Assembly (NCBI RefSeq): GCF_036588685.1
Contig: NC_086382.1
Location: 71,831,999-71,895,998, forward strand
DNA from: Mytilus trossulus
Taxonomy: Eukaryota; Mollusca; Bivalvia; Mytilida; Mytilidae
DNA: 64,000 nucleotides
Direction: 5' to 3'
The position numbers and the translations under genes were made by a program. The notes under the pieces were generated by a model that made no database searches, was not told the DNA's origin, and was given only the letters and a program-made list of their open reading frames with translations. Positions 12,870 through 23,765 of the stretch are shown here, in pieces (position 1 is the first letter of the stretch; each line of letters opens with the position of its first letter).

Positions 12870-13340
12870 ACCAAATTACAAAGGTATAGAGATAATTATA
12901 CATATTTCAAAATTACATAAATAAATAATGTACGAAAGTAGATAGAGGCATTCACAATTGTTCACCCAGAAAAATTCAATTTGTTATTGATCTCCTTAAT
13001 AAGTTTACATAGTTCGTTCAGTTCTGAACATTTTTTTGAATTCATTAAGTCATAAAACTTCAATGTATTTGGACTATTTCTATAGTAAAATGCAATACAT
13101 TGTTTTCTACAGTTATCAAAAGCTGAACAATTAAAAATGTAATGGTATTCATCACCAATGGCATCTGAATTACATAATACACATTTTCTGTTTTCTCTTT
13201 CTATTTTTTGCCATCTTCCAGTTTCCATAAAAACAATTCATGTCTGACAAAATGATTTGGAGTACTGAATTCAGTGGTGTAATTCTTTTTTTTCTAGCTT
13301 CAATAAACGATCCATAAAATGAAAAGGCAAGTTACTCATC
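12870..13340 (-). pseudogene. LINE 3' fragment with C-terminal zinc-finger-like domain
   Basis: An 88-codon reverse-strand frame (13228-12962) encodes ETGRWQKIERENRKCVLC, then DEYHYIFNCSAF, followed by NTLKFYDLMNS. The C-x2-C-x9-H-x4-C pattern is the cysteine/histidine cluster at the C-terminus of many mollusc LINE ORF2 proteins. The sequence just upstream (13340-13229) continues the homology in another frame, so there is a frameshift, and the reverse transcriptase is absent. The AT-rich 12870-12961 is probably its 3' UTR. It lies inside the 4.85-kb TIR element as a 5'-truncated insertion. Confidence 0.7.
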
Positions 13341-14299
13341 AGTAAATTTATACACATTTTACACACACAAAATCATTTTATGTACACAAAAATGACAAGT
13401 TGGTTGAGTTTACTGGCATGGAATCTTTTGAACATTGAAAAAGGACTGGCATGATGTTTGTTTACCATATTAACATCAATATGTGAAAAATCTACACGGA
13501 AAACAGTATTTTTGTGACATAAAGCAATTTTTGATAAAAATATGGTCTGTTAATGGGTCGGATGTATAAAACTCGGTCTGTTAATTGGTCTGTTAAGAGT
13601 TATGAATGACATTACAAGTATTATTTAATTGCTATATGGGGTGTTATCTGAATAAAGAGAAAGGCTCAAGATTAGTGGCTAGTATAAATGGAAACAAAAA
13701 TGAACAATGAAACATAAGTTAAGACATTGGAATCTGAAAATTGATAGAAATGATTTTAAAAAGTGTAAAATCAAAGTAATATTAATTTCATCTAAGAATG
13801 GTCGCATATATCATGTGGATTCTGTTTCATTGATATGAATGGTTCCAATTTGTCATTTACATAGTTAACAAGTACATAAATCAGAGATAAACTTCGTAAT
13901 GTTTTTTTTTATCAAATGAACTGAAATATGTTTATAATGCAAACAAATATAGACAAAACTTTCTCTACACCACCTTGAATTTCACTCGATAGAAAAAAAA
14001 AGCACGTTTGCGAACTGCAAGTCGGCTAAATGACTTACGATATTATAGGAATACATCATTACTCGAAAAATAGAATTAATATTATACATGTATTGTGATT
14101 AACAGGAATATACAATTGTCTTGTTGTTACACATTAAATCAGCACCCAACACTAATATAAAAAAAACTTCCTAATGTCTATTTCTTGTTTAGAACCACGG
14201 TTTAGAACTAAATTGGTACAGACATTTCCTTAGGCGGCAGAAAATGAAAATGATGACTCGGTACAAAGGAAAATACATACAGGAAATAAACTCCTCATT

Positions 14300-14447
14300 A
14301 ATATATACCAGGATTGAAATTTGATATGTGCACCTTACATTTACGCCAGACACGCGTTTCGTCTACGAAAAACTCATCAGTGACGCTCGAAAAAAATGTT
14401 TAAAAGGCCAAATACAAAGTTGAAAAGCATTGAGGAAATGCAACTAA
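14300..14447 (+). repeat. Family 5 repeat, left half (split by insertion)
   Basis: Contains ACGCCAGACACGCGTTTCGT and CTCATCAGTGACGCTCGA, then AAAAGCATTGAGG. The same repeat occurs in reverse at 42500-42895. Comparison shows that the continuation is at 16576-16625, so the 2.1-kb element between them is an insertion. Confidence 0.8.
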
Positions 14448-14842
14448 TACCGGCGTTACACATCAGCGTATAGCTCCGGCGTGTTAACAATTATTCTAAT
14501 ATGACGTCCTTAATTATTTCGCTTTGTAAACAAAGCCGTGTTCTAATGAGCACAAAATATGTTTGACACATGCGCACACATTTATTTTTATATTTAAGTT
14601 ATTTCCATCGTTATCCTTTAAAATATATACATTCAAGTAGCATACATAAACTTTTATAATACATGACATGTTATATCGAACAACATCTATTTACCCTGCT
14701 CGTATTTTTTAAACTTATCAAATATGAAATGTAATGTACAGACTCCTCGGGGAGGAAACGGGAACAGCTAAACATTTTTACGGTATTTTTGTACGCTTCG
14801 ACCTATATAAAAATACTGTATTTGTCATATTAGAATCAAAAA

Positions 14843-15000
14843 AATTCCTTCAAGTCATGCTCTATGCTCATTTTCACATGGGTAGGCATTATGTTTGACC
14901 ACAATTTACACCTCGCTAAGTTAAACGCTCAGTGTAAAATATCGACAAATATAATGCCTACCCATGTTAAAATGAGCATAGAACATGACATGAAGGAATT
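14843..15000. repeat. Long imperfect hairpin
   Basis: 14843-14896 pairs with 14947-15000 with about five mismatches, and weaker pairing continues inward almost to the centre. A transcript would form a stem of about 70 bp. It lies inside the Harbinger-like element and reads through a 62-codon frame that is only a by-product of the palindrome. Confidence 0.85.
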
Positions 15001-15185
15001 ATTCCTTAATTTACGCTGCGGATATGATTTAAGCGTGTGTTGGGCGTACTAGAAGCGTACCTAAGGCTAAGCGTTTATCCGGCGTTCAAGAAACGTATGT
15101 TTGCGTATGTTGTATGCTTTTTATGCTGCATAAAAATGTCCTCGGGTTGTAGCGTTCATCAAGCGTATTTACTTTCCTTCAGTGG

Positions 15186-15500
15186 CTAGAAGTATAGGGG
15201 AGGGTTTATATCTCATAAACCTGTTCATCCCCTCCGAAATTTTGCGCCTGTCCCAAGTCAGGCGCCTCTGGCCTTTGTCAGTCTTATATGATTTTTAATT
15301 TTAGTTTCGTGTGTATAATTCGGGGTTTATTGCGACGTCCATTATTACTGTTCTAGTATACAAGTACATATTATTTAAGGGGCCAGCTGAAGGACGCCTA
15401 CTGGTTTTTCTTAATATTGAAGACCCATTTGTCTGTTGCCTGTTCTCTGGTCGGGTTGTTGTCGCTTTGACACATTCCCCATTTCCTTTCTCAATTTTAC
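15186..15500 (-). repeat. Family 2 interspersed repeat
   Basis: Reverse copy with GCGCCTGTCCCAAGTCAGG, GGGGCCAGCTGAAGGACGCC, GTCGGGTTGTTGTC and CACATTCCCCATTTCC blocks. Equivalent copies are at 25583-25830, 36040-36830 and 45330-45738. Confidence 0.85.
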
Positions 15501-15516
15501 CTTTGTATTTCGACGC

Positions 15517-15517
<1 letters not shown>

Positions 15518-15547
<30 letters not shown>

Positions 15548-15570
15548 CTTCTTCTTCTTCTTCTTCTTCT
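15518..15570 (+). repeat. (CTT)n microsatellite
   Basis: 53 bp of uninterrupted CTT units at the end of the family 2 copy. It makes apparent poly-Leu and poly-Arg frames on the two strands that are not genes. Confidence 0.95.
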
Positions 15571-15734
15571 GATATATAGTTTCAGCTTCATTAATATTGA
15601 ATATTACGAACTGTTGCATGCGCGGAGTATATGGTTAAAGAATATAAACAAAAATTCATCTTTAAATTTGTAGAATACTTGGTGATATTTATATGAAAGA
15701 AAACAACAAGTGATTAAAAAAAATGTACATTGTT

Positions 15735-16450
15735 ATTTATAGAATTAAATTATGCTGTGGAGAACAGTTGGTGTCAACTGATCTCTGTAAATTTTAATGG
15801 TTTGACTTGCTACTACAACTTGTGGCAACAAGTTCCATTGGATGATTGTTTGCGGAAAGAATGACCATTTGTAGCTGTCTTTAGAGGTGGATATTTGCCT
15901 AAATGTTTGAGTATGTAATTATCTTGTTCTAGTATTTGATGGTATGAGGACTAGTGATGGGATTGCAATGAGTCCATGGATAACCTTGTAGAACATGATA
16001 AGTCTGGTTTTGAGGCGACGCTCAGTGAGTGAGGGCCATAGTAGTTCGTTTAACATGGATGTAACACTTCTGGTGGTGTGGTAATTGTTACATACATATC
16101 GGGCCGCACTCCTCTGTACTATTTCTAGCTTATTTTTATAATCTGCAGTGTGTGGATCCTATAGAGACTACAGGCATATTCAAGTTTTGGTCTCACTATT
16201 AATTGGTAAGCACTGGATTAGATACTGGTGTTAGAAATTTTTAAGTTTCGCCTCAGAAAGCCAAGAGATTTATTTGCATTTAATATGATGTTGTTGTAGT
16301 GATTGTTCCGTTTTAAGTTAGACTGTAGGGTTACGCCGAGATATTTTGCAGATGTTACTAGTTCTAAAGTATGGTTATGAATGATGTAATCGTGTTCAAA
16401 TGGTTATTTTTGTGATGGTTACAATAGTGCATTTTTCTGGACGGAAGGCC
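15735..16450 (-). pseudogene. LINE reverse transcriptase C-terminal fragment (CR1/Jockey-like)
   Basis: Reading the reverse strand from 16450 gives WLMAFRPEKC-like, then VTSAKYLGVTLQSNLKRN, LGFLRRNLKIS, SSAYQLIVRPKLEYAC, DPHTADYKNKLEIVQRSAAR and LTERRLKTRLIMFYKVIHG. This order is typical of the thumb and C-terminal part of CR1/Jockey-type reverse transcriptases. The frame is broken: a CAA-to-TAA-type stop after the NTSI segment, and a frame change plus lost Trp just before DPHT. Catalytic RT motifs (YxDD) are not present, so it is a 5'-truncated dead copy nested in the Harbinger-like element. Confidence 0.75.
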
Positions 16451-16578
16451 ATGAGCCTTGAAACTTATGCAACGCGCTTTGAACGATTGCTAAGCGTTCT
16501 TATGGCGTGCCACTAACGTATAACATTTTCTCTGTACGTGCACGCCGGTCTGTCCGCCAGTGTGTGACGCCGGCATAA

Positions 16579-16625
16579 GGTAATCTATTCATGAGGTAGA
16601 AAAGCCTTAGTATTCCAAAGAAAAC
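16579..16625 (+). repeat. Family 5 repeat, right half
   Basis: GGTAATCTATTCATGAGG then TAGAAAAGCCTTAGTATT continues the repeat interrupted at 14447. Confidence 0.75.
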
Positions 16626-17411
16626 GCATGGAATTTAACCAGCTGCATTGCAACATATGACAGATTCATAGATGTTACAGATTTTGAACAGACCAAAAAA
16701 AATAAGTCTGATTGATAACTTGGCGTAAATAATATATTCATGCGAATTCGAGCGGCCAATCAGTCCATATAACGCTGATTTGAAGTGACACGCCCTTTTA
16801 ATAAAATGCAGAGATTTTTTTTTTAAATGCTCTTTCTATAAGGATACTGTTGCAACGTATTGTAATTTTTTCGTCACAAGTACATCTCATTTTTTTTAAT
16901 GTGAAAATATAAATTCAAGCAGGAACATATATTTTGATATACTGTTTTCCAGATTCAAGGTAGTAAGACTATTGACGTGGCTAAATAACTCTTAACTGAC
17001 ACGATTTAAATTGTCCAACCCATGCATTAACAGACTGTATTCCACTAATATTCATTAAAATGTGGTATAACTCAACTTATATAACAAGTCAATTATGAAA
17101 TATTTGTCAACGACAATTGATTTTTTAGAACCAAAGTACTACTTTGTGTCCTTTAAATCATATCTAAAAATGTTTTTTGGCCTTTTATCTAAAATATTGC
17201 TATGCGTAGAAGTTTAAAAACCACATACTTGCGCGACGCCTTTTCGTTTTACTTAAAATTGAGCTGGCTATGCATTTTTTTTAATGGTGAAAAATGTTCT
17301 ATGATAGATATCATTTTGTCAGACACTTTTCTTTTTTTGATGTGATTCTCATAATATGCCAAAAAATCTGTATATTTAACAGAGTTTAACATTAAATTGT
17401 GAGTTTTACTC

Positions 17412-17516
17412 TTAACAGACTTTAGCCAACCCGATTAACAGACCCACCGCCGATATAGCCGCATACTCAATATAGATTAACCGACCTATCTCTCGGTTAG
17501 CCGAGTGTCGGCCGTG
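17412..17516 (-). repeat. Right terminal inverted repeat of the 4.85-kb element
   Basis: 105 bp, ending GTCGGCCGTG before AATTA. One GTCTGTTAAT copy here reads GTCGGTTAAT. Confidence 0.9.
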
Positions 17517-20035
17517 AATTATATCTATTGTAGCTAAATTATTTCAAATCTTTAAAATTTTAAACGTAAACAAGCAATCAATTATACATTTGTAAAGTAC
17601 AATATCTTCTTGAATTGCAGTCGTTGAAAGGGAAACGTATAACATTGGCATTCGTGTGTTGTCTACGAGTTGTTACGTGTATGTTGATTTTATCTTTTGA
17701 GTGACATTTTCCCTAGCGAAAAAGTCTGCACTTGAAGTTAATTGCTATGATTAAAACCGACTCAACATATAACTTTCTATTGTTATATTATGTTACAATA
17801 GTATTGTTTATTGGTAATTGTTTCATTTAGGAATTTTAATTTGACTTCTTTTATTGTTTGACTGTCAGTCAGAGCGTTCTAGTTATAGAGTATATTAACT
17901 GTCAAGATTGTAGACTTTTCCACTCACAATTTCATTGTTAATTTCAAGGTGATCGAAATGTTTTCAGAAATCTAATGTTTACGTTTTTGAAAAACTCAGT
18001 TTGCTTTCAGAATTGAAATGCAACACAAACGTTTATATAAACAGTGGTTGCAAATGCATTTGCTTTTTTTTTTTTTTTTCCAAATGTGAAATTGAAAAAA
18101 AGGTTCCTTTCCAAGTTGAACTTCTTACTTATTTAAACAAACGTAGCCAGGTCACTTCATTCTTTTCGTATATTTTCATACAACTTGGGCGCATGTACAA
18201 TTGAAGTTGATAAAATTACATGTATCATTAGTGTCCTTCTGGATAACAAGTGGTTTAGACATTAAGACAATGTTCTGCCTTATGTGAGAAGCGAAACCCT
18301 TGCAATAATGGTACGTTGTTTGTCAATGAATAAACAATGTTAGTTTAAACATTTTTATTTATAGTAGATTGGGAAACAAGTTTTGCAACTTATATTAATC
18401 CCTTTCCACTTTGCGGATGCGAGTGCTGCCTTGTAGCTGCATTAGCTTACTCTTTTTCGAAATCTACAAGGGTGTCTTTAACGTGCAAGAGATATGGCTC
18501 TCTCTTAACACGGGTCAGCTATTTATCGTCCCCTTCCGACGAACTATCATCGTTGCTGTTTTCAAGCATTCAGTTTATTACCTGTATTGCTGGTTCTACT
18601 TACGGTAAAGGCAACCAGTTAAATTTGACTTAGGAATAATTTGTTTCTGTTTAGGCCTTTTGGTTTTAATGTATTATTTATTTGCTTCTCGATCTTGGTT
18701 GCATAAACATTGATTTAACGTGTTCCCCTAAAAAATGAATGAAAATGTATCTTACCTGCGTATTTTTATCTGCACTGCCATGTAAAGTTCATACAAAGTA
18801 ACATAAAAATGTTGACTTTAATGACTGCATCTATCGATTGTACTTGAAATAACTGAAGGATATCACAAAATAAGTTTGTCTGCTGCATATCAGGTTGTAG
18901 AAATTTTTTTTAATGCATGTCGGATTTGAATTAAAAGTTTACAGCAAAAGATATAATTTGAGCTTTCCAATTGTAATCTTGTTTGTCTATGTACCTACAT
19001 TACCACAGCATCTGCATATAGAGTTATAACACGTTGATATAATAGTTCGAGCTTGCATTTTTTCTGATAGGTGGCTGCTGATTACATTGGGTCCGAGACC
19101 ACAATTATTTCGTAGTGCATTTCTTTTAGAACATCTTTTGAAAGTTTCCGAAGTGCTAATTTTCAACCTTTTTTCAGCTGGACCAAATCACTACTTTCCT
19201 TTAAAATTCTGGACCAACGAAACAACGAAAATCAAGGGACGACAATTGTGGTCTCGGACCGTTGGTGCTATTTAAAAGTATTAAAACAAGTAAAGATGAA
19301 GCCATTATGTTGAAAGTACTGTGGACGTCATTGTGATTTAATTGACTGAGTTCGAATATCTGTATCATTGATGACCATTGACATAGCCACAATATTTTTT
19401 CCCGATTTATAGCAGGTCAATTTGACTTTTCACTCATCATACGCAATACACTGTGTTTCACTAGTTGAGGTGGATTGATGACATGTTTTTTGTTGGGTTT
19501 CATGTTGTTTATTAAGCTAAACTTTTCTGTTTAGTGTTTCGTAGAACGTTGTCTGTATGTATGTCGTCTTTCCATTAAGTTGGCTATAGTGTGGTTATGC
19601 ATATTAATCAGATACATTATAATATGACTTTGTCCTTCATCTTCCAGATCTTAAATTATTTATTTTACAAACGAAATGTTTACTAGTATCATGTGTAAAG
19701 TTACGTTTTAATTTGACGCGACATATGAAGGTGCTACAAGATAATTTAATTGATAATATGTCATGATTGTGACACGAGTTTGCTAACACAATTGAAGTTA
19801 CCATGCTTTTGAAAGAATTTAAATTCCAAATTATTAATAATATTCAGAGATTATTGCAAGTAAAGTGTATTATGACAAGTTAAGATGTCTTTGCATAGTT
19901 ATAAATGTTTGAATAAAAGTTTTAAACAGAAGGGATATAGGTTATTAATTCTTTTTACAAAGTCCCTACACGCACCGGAATTAACTAAGTACGAAGTTGC
20001 GATTACTGCTCATCAAAACCGCAGTGAATATTAAA
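17517..20035. other. Gene-free stretch
   Basis: No gene is supported. The MITE at 19090-19260 is the only recognisable element; the rest is AT-rich single-copy-looking sequence. Confidence 0.5.
19090..19260. mobile_element. Short MITE-like element, 17-bp perfect TIRs
   Basis: GGTCCGAGACCACAATT at 19090-19106 is exactly inverted at 19244-19260. The 171-bp size and perfect TIRs fit a MITE. A target duplication is not clear (ATTG against GTTG). Short reading frames on both strands cross it but only reflect the inverted ends. Confidence 0.65.
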
Positions 20036-20350
20036 AAGAAGATGTGGTATGATTGCCAATGCGACAACTCTTAAAAAAGACCAAAATGACACAGAAATTA
20101 ACAACTATAGGTCACCGTACGGCCATCATAAATGAGCAAAGCCCATATCGCATATAGTCAGCTATACAAGGCCCCGAAATGACAAATGAAAAACAATTCA
20201 TACGAGATTACTAATGCCCTAATTTAAGTACATTGTGTACATACAGAATCTTGTGCGGTTAAACATGCTAGCGGGATCCCAACCCTCCCCTAAGCTGGGA
20301 CAGTGGTGTACCAGGTAACAGTAGAACATAAGAACGAACTATTGAAAAAG
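20036..20350 (+). repeat. Family 1 interspersed repeat, long copy
   Basis: Starts GAAGATGTGGTATGATTGCC and runs through GGTCACCGTACGGCC, CAAGGCCCCGAAATGAC, then a shortened GCGGGATCCCAACCCTCCCC and GGGACAGTGGTGTACCAGG module. It lies just upstream of the minisatellite. Confidence 0.85.
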
Positions 20351-20424
20351 GCTTAACTCATCAGATGGATACAAAAACAAATGCTACACAGAAGTCTGCA
20401 ACACGATCGTTAGCTCAAATTATC

Positions 20425-21380
20425 AGTTTCTCTGAAGATTCAGGGTAAAATTATGTTAGTCGGTTTCTTTAACGATTCAGTGTGACCTGATGCCAGTTTC
20501 TCTAAAGATTCAGTGTGAACTGATGACAGTTTCTCCGAAAATTCAATGTGAACTGATAAGTTTCTATTAAGATTCAATGTCAACTGATGACAGTTTTTCT
20601 GAAGAATCAGTGTTAACTGATGACAGTTTCTCTGAAGAATCAGTGTGAACTGATGTTGGTTTCTCTGAAGTTTCAGTGTGAACTGATGACAGTTTCTATA
20701 AAGTTTCAGTGTGAACTGATAACAGTTTCTCTGAAGAATCAGTGTGAACTGATGACAGTTTATATTCATTCAGTGTGAACTAATGCCAGTTTTTCTGAAG
20801 TTTCAGTGTGAACTAATGCCAGTTTTTCTGAAGTTTCAGTGTAAACTGATGACAGTTTCTCTGAAGAGTCAGTGTGAACTGATTATAGTTTATTTGAAGT
20901 TTCAACGTGAACTGATGACAGTTTCTCTGAAGATTTAATGTGAACTGATGTTAGTTTCTCTGAAGTTTCAGTGTGAACTGATGTTAGTTTCTCTGAAGTT
21001 TCAGTGTGAACTGATGACAGTTTCTATAAAGTTTCAGTGTGAACTGATAACAGTTTCTATAAAGTTTCAGTGTGAACTGATGACAGTTTCTATAAAGTTT
21101 CAGTGTGAATTGATGACACTCAGTTTCTATAAAGTTTCAGTGTGAACTGATAACAGTTTCTCTGAAGAATCAGTGTCAACTGAAGACAGTTTATATACAT
21201 TCAGTGTGAACTAATGCCAGTTTTCCTGAAGTTTCAGTGTAAACTGATGACAGTTTCTCTGAAGATTTAATGTGAACTGATTATAGTTTCTATTAAGATA
21301 TTAAGATGCAATGTCAACTGATGACAGATTCTTCGAAGATGCAGTGTAAAATGATGACAGTTTTTTGGAAGATCTAAAAA
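20425..21380 (+). repeat. 33-bp minisatellite, about 29 units
   Basis: The consensus unit is about 33 bp, built from CAGTTTCTCTGAAG(A/T)TTCAG plus TGTGAACTGATGA, with units diverging by point changes (TCTATAAAG variants form a sub-block at about 21015-21150). Because 33 is a multiple of three, open frames persist on both strands: an 11-residue repeat (NCHQFTLKLYR-like) on the reverse strand at 20440-20769, and another (MTVSIKFQCEL-like) on the forward strand at 20948-21145. Degenerate units continue to about 21680. I regard it as non-coding satellite DNA. Confidence 0.9.
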
Positions 21381-21689
21381 AGTTTTTGATGAAGGTATTC
21401 TTTAAATTCAGTGTGAACGTATTTGTTGCCTTTGTTTCCCGAAAATGTGTGTATAGTTAATACTAGTAACAGTTTTTTGTAGAATCAGAATGACAGTAAC
21501 AATTTTTTCTTGCACTTTGATTTATACTTTTTAATAGTTTTTCTGAAGATTCAGTGTGCATTGATTGAGTTTTGTTTCCTAGACATCAATTGTGTTTTGG
21601 ATTTTGTTATAGTTTTGTCAAGACTCAGTGTGAATTGATGACAGTTTTTCACAAGATTCAATGTGTCCTAATAGCAGTTATGGTAGTTT

Positions 21690-23214
21690 AAATGAAATCT
21701 AAAAATCTTGAAAAGAAAAAAAAACTGTTGGAATTTATTTTCAAAATCAATAAGAATATATTATAAAATACTTTAACGAATCTGTTCAATTGTTTAAATG
21801 ACGTTGTACTTTTAAAAGTCAACCATTAAGTCAAAACAAACCCTTGTGTAAATAAACGTATTTAATATACCAATTTCTAAAATGAGAAACTTTTATTTAT
21901 TACGTCTGTTTCTTTACGCAAGGCTTAGTTGTATAAAAGCTTTCAGAACTTTAAGTACGAAGTCTACAAGCACTTAAATAGGACCTTTCTAATGATCCTT
22001 CACCAAATACCGTCCTGTACTAAATAACACTGCACATTCAACGGAAAAAACATTTTTTTTTCATATTGGTGAAAAGCGATATATATATGATATAAGTGTA
22101 TTCTTATTGTTGTCATAAAAAAAACTTTCAACACTACATAGCTACGTACACAAGACGCTCTGAGTATCGTGGTAATTTTTTAGTCGCGAATTTAGTGATC
22201 TTAAATTCCATGAGACAATTAACATAAGAAACAATGTACATCAAGGACCAAAAAATGTGGTCAAAACTTGGAACGAACAAATACTGCTTTGACTTTTTAA
22301 ACAGTTTTGATTTGAGCGCTACGACAAGTCTTAAGCAAAAGCATTTGTTTAACTAAATTATAAAACTAGGATCTTCTTTTGGATACAAATGATTACCGAA
22401 CGGTTCAACCAGACTAATTAGGTGGGAAGGTACTAGAACACAAACATTATGGAGTATACATTTCTAATATGACAATCCATGAAAACAGACTAAAAATAAT
22501 TCATTTCCAATAGTGAATAGACAATGCAGGTGAATGAATGAGTTGCCCTTCTTTTCAATAGTAAATGTTTTAGACTTTTTTGAAAAAAAAAAGTAAATCA
22601 TGAAACTTAACGGATACCTCTATTAGATAATCATGGGTCAAAGCAATTAAGTCTGTCTTATACCTTTCGACAAGTCCATCAAACTATTATTGTAGTATCA
22701 TCTGTACGGAAATATTACATACCATTCACTTTACAAAGAGAAATAAAACGTTTACAAGTATCACACGTGTCAATAATTCTGTTAGTATTAAATCAACACC
22801 TTTGATATGGTTCAACAATATTTGATTTGATTGATTGATCCGTCAATAGTCTGATTAGCAGACAATACACAAGTACATATCAACATAGGCTTGTATTTAC
22901 CGTGAACAAATAATGTTTTCCTTATCTCTGCAGGTATAACTAATGTAATCTGGGTGGTTTGAGATTGTCTACATTATATAGCAAATAAAACTGCTGGGTT
23001 TACCTGACATATTGTAGAAAATACATTCGGGAACCACTGTAGAAGTGGGTTATATTTCTGGATCGAGATAGTGAACCGTATTGTAACTTTTTTTGTAAAA
23101 ACAATTAAATGAAACGTTTTATCATCGTTACATTTGTTGTTTCTTATATAATTGTCCCCAAGGGTGACCTAGGAATAGAAATAGGACCAATTTGGTGTTC
23201 TCCAACCGTCAGTA
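21690..23214. other. Gene-free stretch
   Basis: AT-rich; no gene, repeat family or hairpin of note recognised. Confidence 0.5.
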
Positions 23215-23515
23215 ACCCTTATCAAAGCGGTGCGTCCTTTGACTTAAGGGATGTGCAAGTACACAGACACGTCCGGTTATAATGGGGACGAACATTCAGT
23301 GACATGCTCTTCGCCAGTAAAGAACATTTCAAAAACTCTTTGAGGGGTCCGTAGGTAGAATGTTGTAAGGCAAAATATCTCCTAATCCAAAATACCCTTA
23401 TTTTCCCGTAACAGTCCAAATTCCCCAACCTTCATGTACATGTATCAGACGGTCTCAGGCAGGATATTTGCCACTGATAGTAAAGCAATCATCAACCCTC
23501 AATCAATCACACATA
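23215..23515 (+). repeat. Family 7 interspersed repeat
   Basis: Shares GTGCAAGTACACAGACACGT, CTTTGAGGGGTCCGTA and CCAACCTTCATG blocks with 29420-29830 in the same orientation. It carries no intact frame. Confidence 0.6.
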
Positions 23516-23644
23516 AATTACAACATTTATGAATTTTAATATTACATGTATTAGTTATCGTCCATACTTAGCACTACGGGTTAACAGCAGATATATTTAC
23601 TATTCCCCATACTAATGATACTACTTGTTAACAGTACTGGATGG

Positions 23645-23765
23645 TACTGCATATGTACTATTGTTTGTCTGTTTGTCTTTTGAATTTTTAGCCATGGCGT
23701 TGTCAGTTTGTTTTAGATTTATGAGTTTGACTGTCCCTTTGGTATCTTTCGTCCCTCTTTTGTGA
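23645..23765 (-). repeat. Family 3 repeat (probable retroelement 3' tail)
   Basis: Reverse copy with GTACTATTGTTTGTCTG, GCCATGGCGTTGTCAG and TTTGACTGTCCCTTTGGTAT, ending TTTCGTCCCTCTTTT, the same end as the copy at 33515-33735 next to a reverse transcriptase relic. Confidence 0.75.

Larger units (their letters stand above)
14448..16575. mobile_element. PIF/Harbinger-like non-autonomous element, TAA target duplication
   Basis: Imperfect terminal inverted repeats of about 35 bp begin TACCGGCGTTACACA on the left and, reversed, TGCCGGCGTCACACA on the right. They are flanked by TAA at 14445-14447 and 16576-16578. Removing the element restores the family 5 repeat (compare 42500-42895), which supports the boundaries. 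TWA 3-bp duplications are characteristic of PIF/Harbinger. No transposase was seen; the interior holds a hairpin (14843-15000), a family 2 repeat and a LINE RT fragment. Confidence 0.7.
12669..17516. mobile_element. 4.85-kb TIR element, non-autonomous or gutted, with nested insertions
   Basis: Terminal inverted repeats of 105 bp (12669-12773 and 17412-17516) start CACGGCCGACACTCGG and differ at only about three positions. Flanking AATTA on both sides is a possible 5-bp target duplication. Each TIR contains a small palindrome CTCGG-CTAA-CCGAG and three copies of a GTCTGTTAAT-like motif, which recurs in an inner inverted block (13543-13607 against 16985-17038). No transposase could be recognised. 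The interior holds a LINE tail (12870-13340), a family 5 repeat, and a PIF/Harbinger-like element. Superfamily is unassigned; CACGG tips recall CACTA elements, but a 5-bp duplication does not fit them. Confidence 0.8.

Noticed and set aside
13235-13260. 15-base match GTCTGACAAAATGAT shared with the reverse complement of the right part of the 4.85-kb element
   Set aside because: On the left it lies inside LINE-derived sequence and similarity does not extend, so it is probably chance rather than a longer TIR.
15301-15673. Frames of poly-Arg (reverse) and poly-Leu (forward)
   Set aside because: Translation of the (CTT)n tract and a family 2 repeat on both strands.
20440-20769. 109-codon reverse-strand frame with 11-residue repeats
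   Set aside because: It is entirely minisatellite; the open frame follows from the 33-bp period, and a similar frame exists on the other strand.
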